From the NCBI RefSeq assembly GCF_017353415.1, contig NZ_JAFMPX010000007.1, positions 62,001 to 126,000 on the forward strand: 64,000 nucleotides of DNA. The letters run 5' to 3'. Made by a program: the position numbers and the translations under genes. The first letter of the stretch is position 1. Every line of letters begins with the position of its first letter. The notes beneath the pieces were generated by a model. It ran no database searches, was not told the DNA's origin, and was given only the letters and a program-made list of their open reading frames with translations. Below, in pieces: positions 50,953-59,883 of the stretch. The stretch is from Arthrobacter sp. E3 (GTDB taxonomy: Bacteria; Actinomycetota; Actinomycetes; Actinomycetales; Micrococcaceae).

Positions 50953-51865
50953 CGAGTACCTCGCTTGACCCTGCACCGGCGGCCGCAGCAGCAAGGGCGG
51001 CGCGTACACGCCATGCATCCACCGACAACACGGCAATGGCCCCTAGAACAACATCAGGTCCGGGCAGGGAGCCGCGAAGCAGCCGGAAGCCGTCCTTCTC
51101 CACCGTGCTGTGTGCCTGGGCTTCCGCCCGCCACAGCTCCATTGGCGAGGCAATGTCCAAGACCACCTTTTGCAGGGACGGCGCAAGAGAGTCCCGAAAC
51201 TCTCCGATGCTGCCAGCGGACTCCCATGAACGCCCAATAACGGGGCGCAACAGGTGAAGGAGCGGCGGGGCCGCGGTGGCGCCATCAACCGTCAGGCTCC
51301 GCGCCGCGGTGAGGACGCACATGGCACCGCACCATGGCCGTGCAGCGGGCGCCAGCGCCAGCAGTCGCCGCGCCCAAGCCACCCTCAGCGCTGCTCCCAA
51401 CGGGCCTGCGGCGAGGCCGCCGACGTCACCCCAAGGCGTGGTGCGCAGGATTGCGGTAAGTTGTTCGCTGGAACCGGCCTCACTGACGTTGTGCCATGCT
51501 GTCGCAAGTGCACCAAGGTAGTAGGGGGCCGGGGCAGTTGGCCCGCCCTCGAGCTGGCGGGCCAACGCTACAATATTCTCGATTTCAAAAGTCCCCGCCG
51601 CAACCCGTGCAAGCGCCGTACCCGACGCAGGAAGCCAGCCGGCGAGCACCCTCACCTGCCACAACACCGACTCCTGAATTCCCCGTTCGGCCTCGGCAAG
51701 TCCTGACGCATGGCCCAGCCAGTCAGCGTAGCTCGACCCTTGCAGTGACGACAGGGCGGCATCCAAAGTAAGTTCCGCGGCAATCGAGCGACTCGCACCG
51801 GCCCCTAGCCGGCGTCGCGCCATGGCCCGGGCCCGCACGGAAGACGCAACCCAGTCTGTTTTCAT
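50939..51865 (-). CDS. V/A-type ATPase subunit C (AC39-like funnel)
   Basis: A 308-residue helical protein joining the central stalk to the proteolipid ring. Sequence is weakly conserved in this family. Supporting features are helices with SVRARAMARRRLGAG near the N-terminus, a SSYADWLGH segment, a FEIENIVALARQLEG helix (the E-x-x-N motif of subunit C), and a C-terminal RLLRGSLPGPDVVLGAIAVLSVDAWRVRAAL. Position between stalk and I genes fits. Ala-rich composition reflects the local GC content. ATGA overlap with the upstream stalk gene. Confidence 0.8.
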
Positions 51866-52296
51866 TTCTGTCCAGTAATCCGTGAACTGAGCATGGTGTC
51901 GATGATTTTGCCGACGAAGGCAGGAATGCGGGCCAGGCCGGACTCTTCAATTGCGGCGCCGTCCCGGCGTGCCTGCTCAATGGCCAGTGTGTCCCGCTCC
52001 GCGGCGTCTCGCCTAACCCTTGCGGCTGCATCAGCCCGTGCAGCACCAGCCTCAAGTCGGGCTCGCGCCAGGACAGCCGCCGCATGGGTGCGAGCAGCGG
52101 CTACATCACGTGCAGCTTTGATCCGGGCTTCCTCCACGATCACTGCGCAAGCCTCCACGTCAGCATCAAGTGCGGCGAAGACCGGCACCAATTCAGCAGT
52201 CGGTCCCTGAACATCAGTGGCCGGAACCCCTACTGGTCCGGCTGGCCCGGGCGTTCCCACGGGCCTGAAGCGGTCCAATATACCCAATCGCGCCAC
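51862..52296 (-). CDS. V/A-type ATPase peripheral-stalk subunit (G/H-like)
   Basis: A 144-residue protein, almost entirely a heptad-rich helix (about 50-130: EEARIKAARDVAAARTHAAAV, then RARLEAGAARADAAARVRRDAAERD), preceded by a Pro/Gly-rich segment. First gene of the operon, in the place of the stator G/H subunit in Thermus-type operons. GTG 52296 is chosen because GGAGGT stands just upstream; the frame is open to 52467, but that part is unlike the family. Assignment rests on architecture and gene order. Confidence 0.72.
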   Translation of the reverse strand: MARLGILDRFRPVGTPGPAGPVGVPATDVQGPTAELVPVFAALDADVEACAVIVEEARIKAARDVAAARTHAAAVLARARLEAGAARADAAARVRRDAAERDTLAIEQARRDGAAIEESGLARIPAFVGKIIDTMLSSRITGQK

Positions 52297-52615
52297 GACA
52301 CCTCCATTGAAAGGTCCACAGGGCCCCATTCTAGTCCTGCAGTTGTCTAAATTGGGGGCGGCGGCCTCATGATTTGCAAAGGCACGATTGGCCTCGTTCC
52401 TGGTTTTTTCAGGGCCTGTTGGAGCGCCGGGTGACGACACGCAACAATAACCTGATCGACGCCACATTCGTAGGAGCGGTGGACCAGACGCCGGTTCAGG
52501 CCTGGAAAGGGATTTACGCTAAGCGGCAAGGCGAAAGCTCGCCCTGAACGAAAAGGAACCCCGGCACGGTGTTGCCGACGGTTCCTTTTCGTTTCTGCTC
52601 ACATAAGCTGGAGGC
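52297..52615. other. divergent intergenic region upstream of the V-ATPase operon and pknL
   Basis: About 320 bases with no convincing gene. A possible -10 for the operon (TAGAAT, minus strand 52333-52328) lies 32 bases before the GTG start, without a clear -35. Bases 52380-52546 show no recognised content; a 60-codon minus-strand frame (52347-52529) lacks family features. The stem at 52547-52593 is described separately. Confidence 0.5.
52547..52593. terminator. orphan terminator-like hairpin before pknL
   Basis: A 14-bp perfect inverted repeat (aacgaaaaggaacc with ggttccttttcgtt) encloses a 19-base loop that can pair further (cggca/tgccg). It stands 23 bases before the pknL start. No plus-strand gene precedes it within 8 kb, so it either insulates pknL or ended a gene that was next to it before the ATPase operon arrived. 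Confidence 0.6.
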
Positions 52616-54658
52616 GTGCATGATGAATCCGCCGACCCTTTGATCGGCTCAACGGTCGATGGACGCTACTTGGTACTGTCCAAGGTGGCGCACGGTGGCA
52701 TGTCTACGGTGTATTTGGCGAAGGATCTTCGCCTCGACCGTAATATTGCGCTGAAGATCCTTCCCCCGCACCTAGCCACGGATGCAGATTTCATTGGGCG
52801 GCTGCGCCGGGAAGCCCAAAGTGCCGCAAGTCTTTCCCACCCGCACGTGGTCCAAATCCACGACCACGGCGTGGGCCCGCAGCACGCCTACCTGGTCTTT
52901 GAATTTATTGATGGGTACACGCTGCGCGACGTCATCAACCAAGATGGCCCGCTGAGTCCGCGGCAAGCCCTTGATCTTCTCGAACCCGTGGTGGAAGGCT
53001 TGGCTGCCGCCCACGAAGCGGGCCTGATACACCGGGACGTCAAACCCGAAAACGTGCTGATTTCGCACCAGGGCTGGGTGAAGATTGGCGACTTCGGACT
53101 GTCCCGGACTGTCACCACGTCCACCAACACCAGAAATTTACTCGGTACGGTCGCCTACATCGCCCCGGAGCTCGCCCAGGGCCACGGTGGGGATGCGCGT
53201 AGTGACATCTACTCCGCTGGGATCATGCTGTATGAGCTGCTCACCGGGGTGCAGCCCTTCCGCAGCACCATTCCCGTGGCTGTGGTCATGTCCCATGTAC
53301 AGGACCAGGTGCCATCCCCGTCCTTGGTTGTTCCAGGGCTCCCAGCGGACATGGATGACCTGGTCCGCTGGATGACGGAGAAGGAGCCGGACAAGCGTCC
53401 GTCCAATGGCACGGCGCTGTTGGAGGAGCTTCGCCACATCCGGACAAACATGACCGCTGCCGAGCTGGACTTCGACGGGGCGCCCAGGGCTGTGGCAATT
53501 GACGCAGCCCATCAGCAGGCCACCGATGTGGTCCCTGCACCCTTCGCACATCCCCAAGACCTCACCGCGGTGGTGCAGGCACCCAACTTTCCCACCTCTG
53601 TGCTGCCGCCTTCCCGCAATCTATACGCCGATGACCCTTTTGCGGACCAGCACGACGGCGCGGTGGCCCCAAACACGCAGACGTTGACGAAGCGCCAGGC
53701 CTCCGCAGAGACGAAGGCGCGCGCCAAGGCTGCTGCCACCCCACGCACGTCTCTTGGCCCCGCAAAACCGCGGCGACGGGCTTTAGTGTGGATTCTGCTG
53801 GTTCTGCTCTTAGGCGCCATTGCCGGCACTGCCGGCTGGTATCTGGGGTTCGGGCCCGGCGCTTTGGCAACGGTTCCTGATGTACACAACAAGTCAGTGG
53901 CCCAAGCTGAAGAAATGATGCTCGCAGCCGGCTTTGAACATTTCCCCACAGCGGAAGTCTTTGATGAGACGGTGGCCTCGGGCCTGATTGTCGCAACCGA
54001 CCCCGGCGCAGGTTCTTCAGTGCGCAAGTTCAATGGCATCACACTGCGGGTCTCCCGCGGCCCAGTGCTGTACCCGGTTCCATCCGTCACCGGCAAACAG
54101 CTCGAGGACGCGAAGCAGAGCCTCACCGACGGCCACCAAGTGGTGGGAAGCGTCAGCGAAACCTACGACGAGAAAGTTCCAGCCGGCGTCGTGCTGAGCC
54201 AGGATCCGCCGGCAGGCAAGGAATTCCGTGGGAACACCAAAGTGGACTTGACTGTTTCACTGGGTCCGAAGCCGATCCCGGTACCGGCGGTGGCAGGCAA
54301 GTCCGAGGCCGACGCCAGGGCAGCGCTGAAGGCGGTGGGCCTCGTGGCTGCGATTGCCCGGGAGAATGTTAACAGCACCACCGTCCCAGCCGGCTCGGTT
54401 GTGTCGCAGTCCCCCGATGCTGGAACCCTGAAGGCCGGGGAGACCGTCACCCTGACCTTGTCGAAGGGCCCCCGGATGATCGACGTGCCCAGCTTCGTGG
54501 GCAAGCAGGTCGGCGTGGCCACCAAGGCGCTGGAAGGACTTGGCTTTGAGGTGAAGGTCGAGAACATTCTGGGCGGCTTCTTTGGCACGGTGCGCGTCCA
54601 AACGCCCGATGGCGGCCAGGCCCCCGAAGGCTCCACGATCGTGTTGAAGGTCGTCTAA
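52616..54658 (+). CDS. pknL: PASTA-domain serine/threonine protein kinase PknL
   Basis: A 680-residue membrane receptor kinase. The kinase domain covers about 18-280: glycine loop A-H-G-G-M-S, Lys47 in ALKIL, H139-R-D141 with KPEN, D159-F-G161, and a Thr/Ser-rich activation loop (TTSTNT). A linker leads to one transmembrane helix at about 395-417. Four extracellular PASTA repeats follow (about 420-680, VPDV / VPSV / VPAV / VPSF starts), which bind muropeptides or lipid II. Likely targets are division and wall proteins encoded nearby. The start is GTG 52616 with GGAGG just ahead. It is convergent with aroG, with a terminator between. Confidence 0.93.
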   Translation: MHDESADPLIGSTVDGRYLVLSKVAHGGMSTVYLAKDLRLDRNIALKILPPHLATDADFIGRLRREAQSAASLSHPHVVQIHDHGVGPQHAYLVFEFIDGYTLRDVINQDGPLSPRQALDLLEPVVEGLAAAHEAGLIHRDVKPENVLISHQGWVKIGDFGLSRTVTTSTNTRNLLGTVAYIAPELAQGHGGDARSDIYSAGIMLYELLTGVQPFRSTIPVAVVMSHVQDQVPSPSLVVPGLPADMDDLVRWMTEKEPDKRPSNGTALLEELRHIRTNMTAAELDFDGAPRAVAIDAAHQQATDVVPAPFAHPQDLTAVVQAPNFPTSVLPPSRNLYADDPFADQHDGAVAPNTQTLTKRQASAETKARAKAAATPRTSLGPAKPRRRALVWILLVLLLGAIAGTAGWYLGFGPGALATVPDVHNKSVAQAEEMMLAAGFEHFPTAEVFDETVASGLIVATDPGAGSSVRKFNGITLRVSRGPVLYPVPSVTGKQLEDAKQSLTDGHQVVGSVSETYDEKVPAGVVLSQDPPAGKEFRGNTKVDLTVSLGPKPIPVPAVAGKSEADARAALKAVGLVAAIARENVNSTTVPAGSVVSQSPDAGTLKAGETVTLTLSKGPRMIDVPSFVGKQVGVATKALEGLGFEVKVENILGGFFGTVRVQTPDGGQAPEGSTIVLKVV

Positions 54659-54662
54659 CAAA

Positions 54663-54698
54663 GCGGCCCCCGCCCTTTGCAAGAAGAGTGGGGGCCGC
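54663..54698. terminator. terminator between pknL and aroG
   Basis: A 9-bp perfect GC-rich stem (gcggccccc with gggggccgc) and an 18-base loop between two convergent stops. No T-run is present, so bidirectional and of uncertain strength. Confidence 0.6.
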
Positions 54699-54716
54699 GG
54701 CCATTCGAAGGGCTGC

Positions 54717-56114
54717 CTACTTGGACTTGCGCAGTGCCTCGGAGACGAGGAACGCCATTTCCAGTGACTGCTTGTGGTTCAGGCGAGGATCACAGACGGA
54801 CTCGTAGCCGTTGACGAATGCTTCCTGTTCGATCGGGTCGGCGCCGCCGAGGCACTCGGCCACGTCGTCGCCTGTCATCTCCACGTGCAGGCCGCCGGGG
54901 AACGTGCCCTGTGCCTGGTGGACTTCGAAGAAGCCGCGGACCTCGTCAATGACGTCGTCAAAGTTGCGCGTCTTGTACCCGTTGGGTGAGGTGACGGTGT
55001 TGCCGTGCATGGGGTCCGTGACCCACAGGACCTGAGCGCCGGACGCCGTAACCTTCTCCACCAAGTTCGGCAGCTTCTCGCGAATGTTGGTGGCGCCCAT
55101 ACGGGTGATGAATGTCAGGCGACCGGGCTCGCGGTTGGGGTCGAGCTTCTCGATCAGACGCAGTGCGTCGTCGGGGCTGGTGCTGGGCCCAAGCTTCACA
55201 CCAATCGGGTTGCGTACCCGGGAGAGGAAGTCCACATGTGCCTGTTCCAGGTCACGGGTGCGCTCACCAATCCACAGGAAGTGGGCGGAGGTGTCATAGG
55301 GCAGGCCCGTGCGTGAATCAATGCGTGTCAGGGCGCGCTCGTAGTCAAGCAGCAGTGCTTCGTGGCTGGCAAAGAATTCCACCGTCTTGAGGGCTTCAAA
55401 GTCCGCTCCGCAAGAGGCCATGAACTTGATGGCGCTGTCGATTTCCTTGGCGAGGTGCTCGTAGCGGCTGTGGGCCGGGTTGGACGTGAAGCCGCGGTTC
55501 CACTCATGCACGCTGCGCAGATCGGCAAAACCGCCCTGCGTGAAGGCACGGATCAAATTCAACGTCGAGGCGGAGGTGTGGTACGCCTTGAGCATGCGGT
55601 TCGGGTCGTGGAGACGGGACTCCGGCGTGAAGTCAAAGCCGTTGACAATGTCGCCACGGTAAGCGGGCAACGTGACACCATTGCGGGTTTCATCGTTGGA
55701 AGAGCGGGGCTTGGCGAACTGTCCGGCCATGCGGCCCATCTTGATGACAGGAAGTTGGGCGCCATACGTCAGCACCACGGCCATCTGCAAAATCGTTTTC
55801 ACGCGGGCACTGATCTTGTCCGCTGTGGCCGCTTCAAATGTCTCGGCACAATCGCCACCCTGCAACAGGAACGCCTCACCCTGAGCTGCCTGGGCCAGGC
55901 GTGAACGCAGCACATCCACTTCGCCGGCAAAGACGAGCGGCGGAAGCGTGGACAGTTCCTTAATCGCAGGGGCAAACGCCGGGGAATCGGACCACGTGGG
56001 CTGTTGGGCGATGGGCAGCTCACGCCAGTCGTCAAGACCAGGGTAGGTTGCGGCACCGGGGACGGAGGAACCGGTCGCGGGTGCAAAAGGTGCAGTGGAA
56101 GTTAGATCAGTCAC
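54717..56114 (-). CDS. aroG: class II 3-deoxy-7-phosphoheptulonate synthase
   Basis: A 465-residue enzyme of the plant-like class II DAHP synthases, condensing phosphoenolpyruvate and erythrose 4-phosphate in the first step of the shikimate pathway. Seen: PPLVFAGEVDVLRSRLAQAA, the LLQGGDCAETF metal site, RMAGQFAKPRS, GASHFLWIGERTR-like HFLWIGERTR, GVKLGPS, WVTDPMHGNT, and FPGGLHVEMTGDDVAECLGG. Neighbourhood with pknL is as in mycobacteria. The divergent plsC gene begins downstream on the same strand after 84 bases. Confidence 0.95.
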   Translation of the reverse strand: MTDLTSTAPFAPATGSSVPGAATYPGLDDWRELPIAQQPTWSDSPAFAPAIKELSTLPPLVFAGEVDVLRSRLAQAAQGEAFLLQGGDCAETFEAATADKISARVKTILQMAVVLTYGAQLPVIKMGRMAGQFAKPRSSNDETRNGVTLPAYRGDIVNGFDFTPESRLHDPNRMLKAYHTSASTLNLIRAFTQGGFADLRSVHEWNRGFTSNPAHSRYEHLAKEIDSAIKFMASCGADFEALKTVEFFASHEALLLDYERALTRIDSRTGLPYDTSAHFLWIGERTRDLEQAHVDFLSRVRNPIGVKLGPSTSPDDALRLIEKLDPNREPGRLTFITRMGATNIREKLPNLVEKVTASGAQVLWVTDPMHGNTVTSPNGYKTRNFDDVIDEVRGFFEVHQAQGTFPGGLHVEMTGDDVAECLGGADPIEQEAFVNGYESVCDPRLNHKQSLEMAFLVSEALRKSK

Positions 56115-56198
56115 CCCTTAACCCTATCCCTGAAACGCGTCCCCCACTAAACCGTCCGTTTCTTGAGATGGCCACAGTGTCACCTGCCGACGGAGAGG

Positions 56199-57185
56199 CT
56201 ATTGCTGGGCGCCGCCGTCTTCCGTCCCGGGAGCCTGAGCTGTGGTCTTGGCAGGAATTTCAGCCGCGCTCCCGGCAGGAGTCTGAGGAGCGGCCGGGGC
56301 AGGGGAAGGGGCGGCTTTTGGCTGATCTTTCGCGGCGCCGACGATCGTGACGGTTCCGGGCACAATGCCGGCGGGTGGTTCGATCCGGACTGCATCGCTG
56401 GCATTCTTGCCATTCGCGGATTCCTTGCCCGTGGCGGCGTCCTGGCCGGTCGCGGAGTCGGCATCCTTGGCCGCTGTGGGCTTGACCGCAGTTTTGGCTG
56501 TTTTCTCGGCGGCTATCTTGTCCTTGACCGTGGAGGCGTAGGAGTCAACGTATTCCTGGCCGGAGAGGCGCATGAGCTCATACATGATCTCATCCGTCAC
56601 CGAGCGTTGGACGAACCGGTCATCCGCCATGCCCTGATACCGGCTGAAGTCCATGGGCTCGCCAAAGATCACACCCAAGCGGCGGATGGTGGGGATGCGC
56701 CGGCCGATGGGCTGAACCTTGTCGGTGCCGATCATCGCCACCGGAATGACGGGAACATTGGCGGTCAGGACGAGTTTGGCCACGCCCACCTTGCCACGGT
56801 AGAGCCGCCCGTCGGGGCTGCGGGTGCCCTCGGGGTAGATGCCCAGCAGTCCGCCGCCGTTGAGTACTTCCACACCCGTTTGCAGTGAACCGGCGGAGGC
56901 CGCCCCGCCAGAGCGGTCCATGGGCAGCTGGTTGGTGAGCTTGAAGAAGGCTGCTGTCAGTCGGCCTTTGATGCCACGGCCGGTGAAGTAGTCACTCTTC
57001 GCCAGAAATACCACGGGCCGGGGCACCATCAGGGGCATGAAGATGGAGTCCGAAAAGGAAAGATGGTTGCTGGCCAGCACAGCCGGGCCATCAACGGGAA
57101 GGTTGTCCAGGCCCTTCGTCCAGGGTCGGAACAACACCTTTAGTACGGGGCCCAGAAATATCTTCTTCAATACCCAATAGATCAC
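56199..57185 (-). CDS. 1-acyl-glycerol-3-phosphate acyltransferase family protein with long disordered tail
   Basis: A 328-residue membrane-associated acyltransferase making phosphatidic acid from lysophosphatidate. Catalytic H41-LSFS-D46, the glycerol-phosphate-binding GIYPEGTRSPDGRLYRGKVG, and VIPVAMIG are present, so the first 225 or so residues form a normal PlsC domain. The last 100 residues are Ala/Lys/Pro/Thr-rich low-complexity sequence of unknown role, far beyond the domain. It is divergent from the esterase gene. The tail could bind partners or be an export/anchor remnant; I see no second domain. Confidence 0.88.
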   Translation of the reverse strand: MIYWVLKKIFLGPVLKVLFRPWTKGLDNLPVDGPAVLASNHLSFSDSIFMPLMVPRPVVFLAKSDYFTGRGIKGRLTAAFFKLTNQLPMDRSGGAASAGSLQTGVEVLNGGGLLGIYPEGTRSPDGRLYRGKVGVAKLVLTANVPVIPVAMIGTDKVQPIGRRIPTIRRLGVIFGEPMDFSRYQGMADDRFVQRSVTDEIMYELMRLSGQEYVDSYASTVKDKIAAEKTAKTAVKPTAAKDADSATGQDAATGKESANGKNASDAVRIEPPAGIVPGTVTIVGAAKDQPKAAPSPAPAAPQTPAGSAAEIPAKTTAQAPGTEDGGAQQ

Positions 57186-57365
57186 GGTGGCATTCCTCCT
57201 GTGGCGCTGCCGGTTGCAAGCGAACCGAGTGCATTGCGGTACCCCCGCTGTGGACGTATCAACAGTAGTCTAGTGAACGTGGCATGGAATCTCGGCAGCA
57301 CGGCCGCGTTCCTACGTCCACTAATTCTCCGGCCGCCGCTGCCGGACAGGAAAGGGGCCAGCACC

Positions 57366-58109
57366 ATGGTGCAATCGTTCCGTTCCCCGGGGCATGGGGA
57401 GCTTGCCAGCATTGGTGTAGCAGTGTGCCATGGTTTCACCGGTTCTCCCGTCAGCATGCAGGGTTGGAGCGAGTCTTTGGCCGACGCCGGATTCGCCATC
57501 AACCAGCCACTGCTCGCCGGCCACGGCACGAGTTGGCAAGATCTCTCCCGCACACCGTGGGAGCACTGGTACCGGGACTTTGAGGCTGCTTATCTGGAAC
57601 TCGCAGGCCGTTGCGAGACGGTGTTCGTGGCGGGTTTGTCCATGGGAGGGGCCTTGGCGTTGCGCGTGGCAGCTCTGCACCCCGTGGCCGGTGTTGTGCT
57701 GGTAAACCCCGGGCTGACGTTTTCCGACAAGAGGGCAAAATATTCGGGACTGTTGCAGCACGTCATGAAAAGCGTCCCCGCCATTGGCAATGACATCAAG
57801 CTGCCCGGCGTTAGCGAACATGCCTATGCCCGCACACCGGTTGCTGCGGTCCACCAGCTGTCACAGCTTTTTGAAGACACCATCGCACGCCTGCCACAAG
57901 TCACAGCCCCCACGCTGGTGTTTCGCTCCACTGTTGACCACGTGGTCCCGGAAACCAGCATGGATATATTGAAGGAGCGCATTGGCAGCAGCGACGTCCA
58001 GGTGGTGAGACTGGAAAACAGCTACCATGTAGCCACCATGGACAACGATGCTCCCTTGATCTTTTCCCAGTCCGCCGACTTCTTCCGAAGGAACCACCAT
58101 GCACTCTGA
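57366..58109 (+). CDS. carboxylesterase / monoacylglycerol-lipase-like hydrolase
   Basis: A 247-residue alpha/beta-hydrolase of the Est30-like esterase group. The oxyanion strand CHGFTGSPVSM, the nucleophile elbow GLSMGG, an acidic residue in FRSTVDHVVP, and the histidine in ENSYHVATMDND complete a catalytic triad. ATG 57366 (GAAAGGGG ahead) was preferred to an in-frame start 55 codons upstream, which has no ribosome site. No signal peptide, so cytoplasmic. It overlaps the next gene by 11 bases and is divergent from plsC, which suggests a role in acyl-lipid turnover (inference). Confidence 0.88.
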   Translation: MVQSFRSPGHGELASIGVAVCHGFTGSPVSMQGWSESLADAGFAINQPLLAGHGTSWQDLSRTPWEHWYRDFEAAYLELAGRCETVFVAGLSMGGALALRVAALHPVAGVVLVNPGLTFSDKRAKYSGLLQHVMKSVPAIGNDIKLPGVSEHAYARTPVAAVHQLSQLFEDTIARLPQVTAPTLVFRSTVDHVVPETSMDILKERIGSSDVQVVRLENSYHVATMDNDAPLIFSQSADFFRRNHHAL

Positions 58110-58665
58110 CCCCGGAGCGGGCATGCCGCAAACGGGCGGCGATGACGAGGCAGTCTGGCGTGATCTCGTGGCACGGCTGGAACAAGCCGAGGATGCCTTT
58201 ATGGATGAGGAGCTCAAGGACGGGAGCACCGCAGCAGGAGCTGGTGGCACCAATAACACCGCTGACAGCAAAGGTGTTTCCGACTTCGATCCGCTGGGTG
58301 TGTGGTCCCGCCAATCGGCCCCCGTGCCGCAGGAACCGGCTGCAGGAGATCACCACCCTGACATGTACGACGCCGGAGCTGCCGCAGCGTTTGGGCCGCG
58401 CGACTACGGCGTTGAGGACGACGACGACACGTTTGTTCCGGCTGATCTGCCGAGTTTGAGCAATACCGAACCGGTTATCATGTTGTCCTGGATCGCCGCC
58501 GTCGGCGGTCCACTGTTCCTTGTTTTCTCGGCAATTTTCTGGCGCCAAATTCCACTGATGCTCGTCTTTGGCGTCATCTTGGCATTCTTTGCCGGCGCAG
58601 GTTACCTGCTGTACCGGCTGCCCAACCACCGCGATCACGACAGCGGCGACGGCGCCGTCGTCTAA
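58099..58665 (+). CDS. conserved two-helix membrane protein, function unknown
   Basis: A 188-residue protein. The acidic N-terminal 120 residues are hydrophilic (WRDLVARLEQAEDAF, DYGVEDDDDTFVPADLPSL). Two adjacent hydrophobic helices lie near residues 128-150 and 153-172. The pattern P-A-D-L-P-x-L followed by two helices is frequent in uncharacterised actinobacterial proteins encoded with this esterase. The start overlaps the esterase stop by 11 bases, implying coupled translation. No catalytic motif is visible. Confidence 0.78.
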   Translation: MHSDPGAGMPQTGGDDEAVWRDLVARLEQAEDAFMDEELKDGSTAAGAGGTNNTADSKGVSDFDPLGVWSRQSAPVPQEPAAGDHHPDMYDAGAAAAFGPRDYGVEDDDDTFVPADLPSLSNTEPVIMLSWIAAVGGPLFLVFSAIFWRQIPLMLVFGVILAFFAGAGYLLYRLPNHRDHDSGDGAVV

Positions 58666-58695
58666 GACGGCACGGCTAAGACGGCACGTTCGGCT

Positions 58696-59703
58696 TCACC
58701 TGCGGGACAGGTCTGCGGCACCAATGAGACCGGCCATGGGGCCCAGCTGTGCAACTGTGATGACAGCCTCCTGACGGTAGCCGCGCCCGGTCAGGTTGCG
58801 GGAGAATGCCCTCCGCGCGGGTTCAAGCATGAGCTCGCCGGCAGCACTGAGCCCGCCGCCAACAATGAATAGTGCCGGGTCAAGCGCAGCCGCCAGGTTG
58901 GCGATGCCCAGCCCCAGCCAGTCCCCCACTTCTGCCACCAGCTCGCGCGCCGTGGCCTCGCCCTGCAACGCGAGTTCCGTCACCACGCTTCCAGTGATGT
59001 CCTTGTGTTTGCCGTTGACAGCGGCCAGCAGTCCCGCCGCCATGGGCGAGTGCTTCTTGGCCAGTTCACGCCCTTCGCGCCCCAGCGCGTTCCCTGAAGC
59101 GTATTGTTCCCAGCAGCCACGGTTCCCGCATTCGCAGCGGTGTCCGCCGGGCATGATGATCTGGTGGCCAAATTCCCCTGCCATGCCAAAGCTGCCGCGC
59201 TCCACCCCCCCATCGATGACCAGTGCCCCGCCAATGCCTGTTCCCAAGGTCAGCATGATCAGCCGGCTGTATCCGCGCCCGGCACCAAAGCGAGCTTCCG
59301 CCCAGGCGGCGGCATCGGCGTCGTTCGTGACAAGGACGGGGCGGTGGAGCAACTTCTCCAGGTTCTCCCGCAATGGTTCATCGCGCCAGGCAAGGTGCGG
59401 GCTGAAGACCACCCGAGCACCAGCTAAATCCATCCACCCTGCAGCGCCGATGCCAACGGAGGAAATCTCGTGCCGCGCACCCAACTCCTGGACCAGTTCC
59501 GCAATGACACCTTCGACGGCGCGTGCGTCACGTCCCGGTGTGGCCCGCCGAATCACTTCCAGGATGGCGCCATTACCGTCCACCACACCGGCAGCCACTT
59601 TGGTGCCACCAACGTCTATCCCCAACACCAACGGGAGGTGGCTTCCTTCGGGGTGGGCAGGCACTGGGTGGACGGGCAGGGATCCAAGGACTGGCGGGAG
59701 CAT
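58696..59703 (-). CDS. glk: ROK-family glucokinase
   Basis: A 335-residue ATP-type sugar kinase. Seen: phosphate loop LGIDVGGTKVAAGVVDG at about 26-42, the catalytic TNDADAAAWAEARFGAGRG, TLGTGIGGAL, the ROK signature GEFGHQIIMPGGHRCECGNRGCWEQYASG with its zinc-binding cysteines, and the C-terminal FIVGGGLSAAGE. The zinc motif separates it from the ppgK product at 9213-10007. The N-terminus has about 25 residues before the fold. It is convergent with the membrane-protein gene and divergent from fadD. Confidence 0.9.
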   Translation of the reverse strand: MLPPVLGSLPVHPVPAHPEGSHLPLVLGIDVGGTKVAAGVVDGNGAILEVIRRATPGRDARAVEGVIAELVQELGARHEISSVGIGAAGWMDLAGARVVFSPHLAWRDEPLRENLEKLLHRPVLVTNDADAAAWAEARFGAGRGYSRLIMLTLGTGIGGALVIDGGVERGSFGMAGEFGHQIIMPGGHRCECGNRGCWEQYASGNALGREGRELAKKHSPMAAGLLAAVNGKHKDITGSVVTELALQGEATARELVAEVGDWLGLGIANLAAALDPALFIVGGGLSAAGELMLEPARRAFSRNLTGRGYRQEAVITVAQLGPMAGLIGAADLSRR

Positions 59704-59787
59704 CCTCTGATTCTATCCATGCCCATGGCCCACTCCACGGCCAGCACTGCTGGACTGATATTGATTGTGTGAGGTGGACAACATAAA

Positions 59788-59803
59788 GTTACTCATGAGT
59801 AAC
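59788..59803. promoter_or_regulatory. 16-bp perfect palindrome in the glk-fadD promoter region
   Basis: gttactcatgagtaac is exactly self-complementary and lies 81 bases before the fadD GTG. Short palindromes of this shape are typical operators for TetR-type regulators of fatty-acid genes. No regulator gene is adjacent, so the binder is unknown. Confidence 0.55.
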
Positions 59804-59883
59804 ATAACGGTTCGCGCGAATCGCAACCATGGCCGATAGAGTGAAGCAACACGATCGACGGCCCACATATCAAAGGAGCTATT

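Noticed and set aside
52347-52529. 60-codon minus-strand frame before the V-ATPase operon
   Set aside because: No family resemblance and no ribosome site; considered as a gene remnant but unsupported.
52441-52545. Plus-strand frame and a GGTTCAGGCC stretch resembling a tRNA T-arm
   Set aside because: No cloverleaf can be folded around it, and the short frame matches nothing; not reported as a gene.
58666-58695. Short direct repeat (taagacggcacg twice) after the two-helix protein gene
   Set aside because: Only 12 bases, in GC-rich spacer; likely local slippage, with no hairpin or site recognised.
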